From: Cymbidium sinense
Taxonomy: Eukaryota; Streptophyta; Magnoliopsida; Asparagales; Orchidaceae
Direction: 5' to 3'
Assembly: GCA_021442155.1 (NCBI GenBank)
Contig: CM038215.1
Coordinates: 208,934,982-208,998,981, forward strand
Length of the DNA stretch: 64,000 nt
Shown: positions 62,979 through 64,000 of the stretch, in pieces
Numbering within the stretch: position 1 is the first letter of the stretch
How the letters are laid out: every line of letters starts with the position of its first letter
Notes under the pieces: generated by a model
Seen by the model: the letters and a program-made list of their open reading frames with translations, nothing else
Told to the model about the DNA's origin: nothing
Databases searched by the model: none
Translations under genes and position numbers: made by a program

Positions 62979-63142
62979 GTGACACACTTTCCCGCTTGAA
63001 CTCCATGCTATAGCAGCCCATACTAAAGCCTTAAACCCTCCCAACTCTCCATTCCCCACATCAAAAATAAACCCACATGCGAAAGATGACCTTCCGCCCC
63101 CTCCGTCTTACGCGCCTACAAAAAAAGCATCTCCTCTCCTTA
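62979..63142 (-). repeat. Right arm of the inverted repeat
   Basis: Reverse-complement partner of 59787-59949. On the plus strand it continues outward into a C/T-rich, possibly genic, sequence. Confidence 0.95.
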
Positions 63143-63298
63143 GTAATCATAGCTCGCATGACACCCATAGCTTGCATCAACTCCCTATTTCAAACTCAAC
63201 CCACACACCTTGAGCTAACTCGTACCCCTCCATCTGTTTCTCGGTTCACCAACAACAATACCTTCAGCTTGGTTTTGCTAACTTCTTGTCGATGAGTA

Positions 63299-63715
63299 GC
63301 ATGGCCCAAAGTTGACGGCCTCCCCTTTCCTATTGACGTAAACACACTCCCATGCAACTCTCAGCCTCTCACCGAACTCCTCTTCCTCTCTTCCTCAATT
63401 AGTGACCCCATCCTCCATCTTCCACTCATCAAACCCCTTGCTGACAGTCGAGCCTTCCACTATTTCCCTCCCATACAAAAAAGTTCCCGAGAGTTTGAGG
63501 ACTTGAAACAAACTCTCACCCTCCTCTCAAACTCTCATCCACATTTCCTAATTAGCATAACACTGACATCCAAAAAAAATCCATCAAATCATGGTGATGT
63601 GTCAGGATATACAACAAATAATGTGGAGACAAATGAAAAGATTTCAACTAAAGCCTTGCCTCAACTGATGAAATATTTTCAATGCATCGACTCCACCGGA
63701 TGTTGGCTCTGATGA
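63299..63715 (+). other. Unrecognised open frame after the inverted repeat
   Basis: One plus-strand frame is free of stops from about 63302 to the TGA near 63713, about 137 codons. It is Pro/Ser/Leu-rich at first (PFPIDVNTLPCNSQPLTELL), later with a KALPQLMKYFQCIDSTGCWL end. No ATG opens the frame near its start and no domain is recognised. The sequence is GC-richer than its surroundings. It may be an exon or a gene fragment; coding is not proven. Confidence 0.35.
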
Positions 63716-64000
63716 GATCATGAATCAAAACTTAGAAAAAGCCAAAGGAAACTCGTGTTTTGTGAAATGAACGTGAGTGCCGCTAGGATCCGACTTTTAA
63801 ATCCCTTGCACTTAACTTTATGATCATTTTTAGTGAGATGCATTACCGATTTTAGGCTTCATGCGCATGGATTAGGGATGTTTTAGCGTAGCAACCTGAT
63901 TTTTTCCTATTAACATGCGATTAAGCCATAACTATTTGACACTTGATCAAACATTTATGATTAATCTCACATTTTTCTTTCAATTAAGTTAAATTGAATC

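Noticed and set aside
1..64000. CRISPR arrays, operons or bacterial-type regulatory sites
   Set aside because: The tandem repeats lack the regular repeat-spacer pattern, and introns and plant transposons show that this is eukaryotic nuclear DNA.

Overview
The window is AT-rich flowering-plant nuclear DNA made mostly of transposable elements, with one recognisable host gene. The evidence for a plant is a Mutator-like element (MULE) with a SWIM-type transposase and a plant mobile domain (PMD) gene, LINEs ending in a (TTG)n tail, Ty1/copia and Ty3/gypsy relics, and a spliced NOMO-type gene closest to plant homologues. The species cannot be fixed; a monocot is possible but not shown.

Layout. 1-3187: AT-rich DNA with microsatellites and two GC-richer islands. 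3188-10839: a 7.65 kb MULE bounded by ~79 bp terminal inverted repeats in an A7-8 direct repeat. It carries a point-mutated MURA transposase, a decayed PMD gene, a captured LINE scrap and three internal repeat families. 10840-29770: old, mostly non-coding repeats, including a PIF/Harbinger transposase relic (minus strand, 13.1-14.4 kb), a possible gypsy-type gag-like relic (about 16.8-17.8 kb), a G-depleted tract and a 300 bp tandem duplication. 29770-33600: a Ty3/gypsy RNase H-integrase relic split by a 5'-truncated LINE with a 13 bp target-site duplication. 34.9-43.1 kb: two copia relics and a second, longer LINE with an internal ~560 bp tandem duplication.

45193-52301 (minus): the last five coding exons of a NOMO-like gene (284 codons plus stop). 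All exons are open and in phase, with good splice sites, including one GC-AG intron of 4.9 kb that holds four transposon remnants. The upstream exons were not found in the remaining 11.7 kb, so the gene either continues past the right edge across a very large intron or is a 3' fragment. 52.5-59.2 kb holds three more LINE remnants, one interrupted by a 767 bp hAT-type element. 59787-63142 contains a 163/164 bp inverted repeat with arms about 3 kb apart, followed by an unrecognised open frame.

The transposons do not form a pathway. The window is best read as a stack of insertions whose order can be partly worked out: gypsy before LINE 1, LINE 5 before the hAT element. The most unusual items are the MULE carrying a PMD gene, the GC-AG intron in NOMO and the 3 kb spaced inverted repeat.
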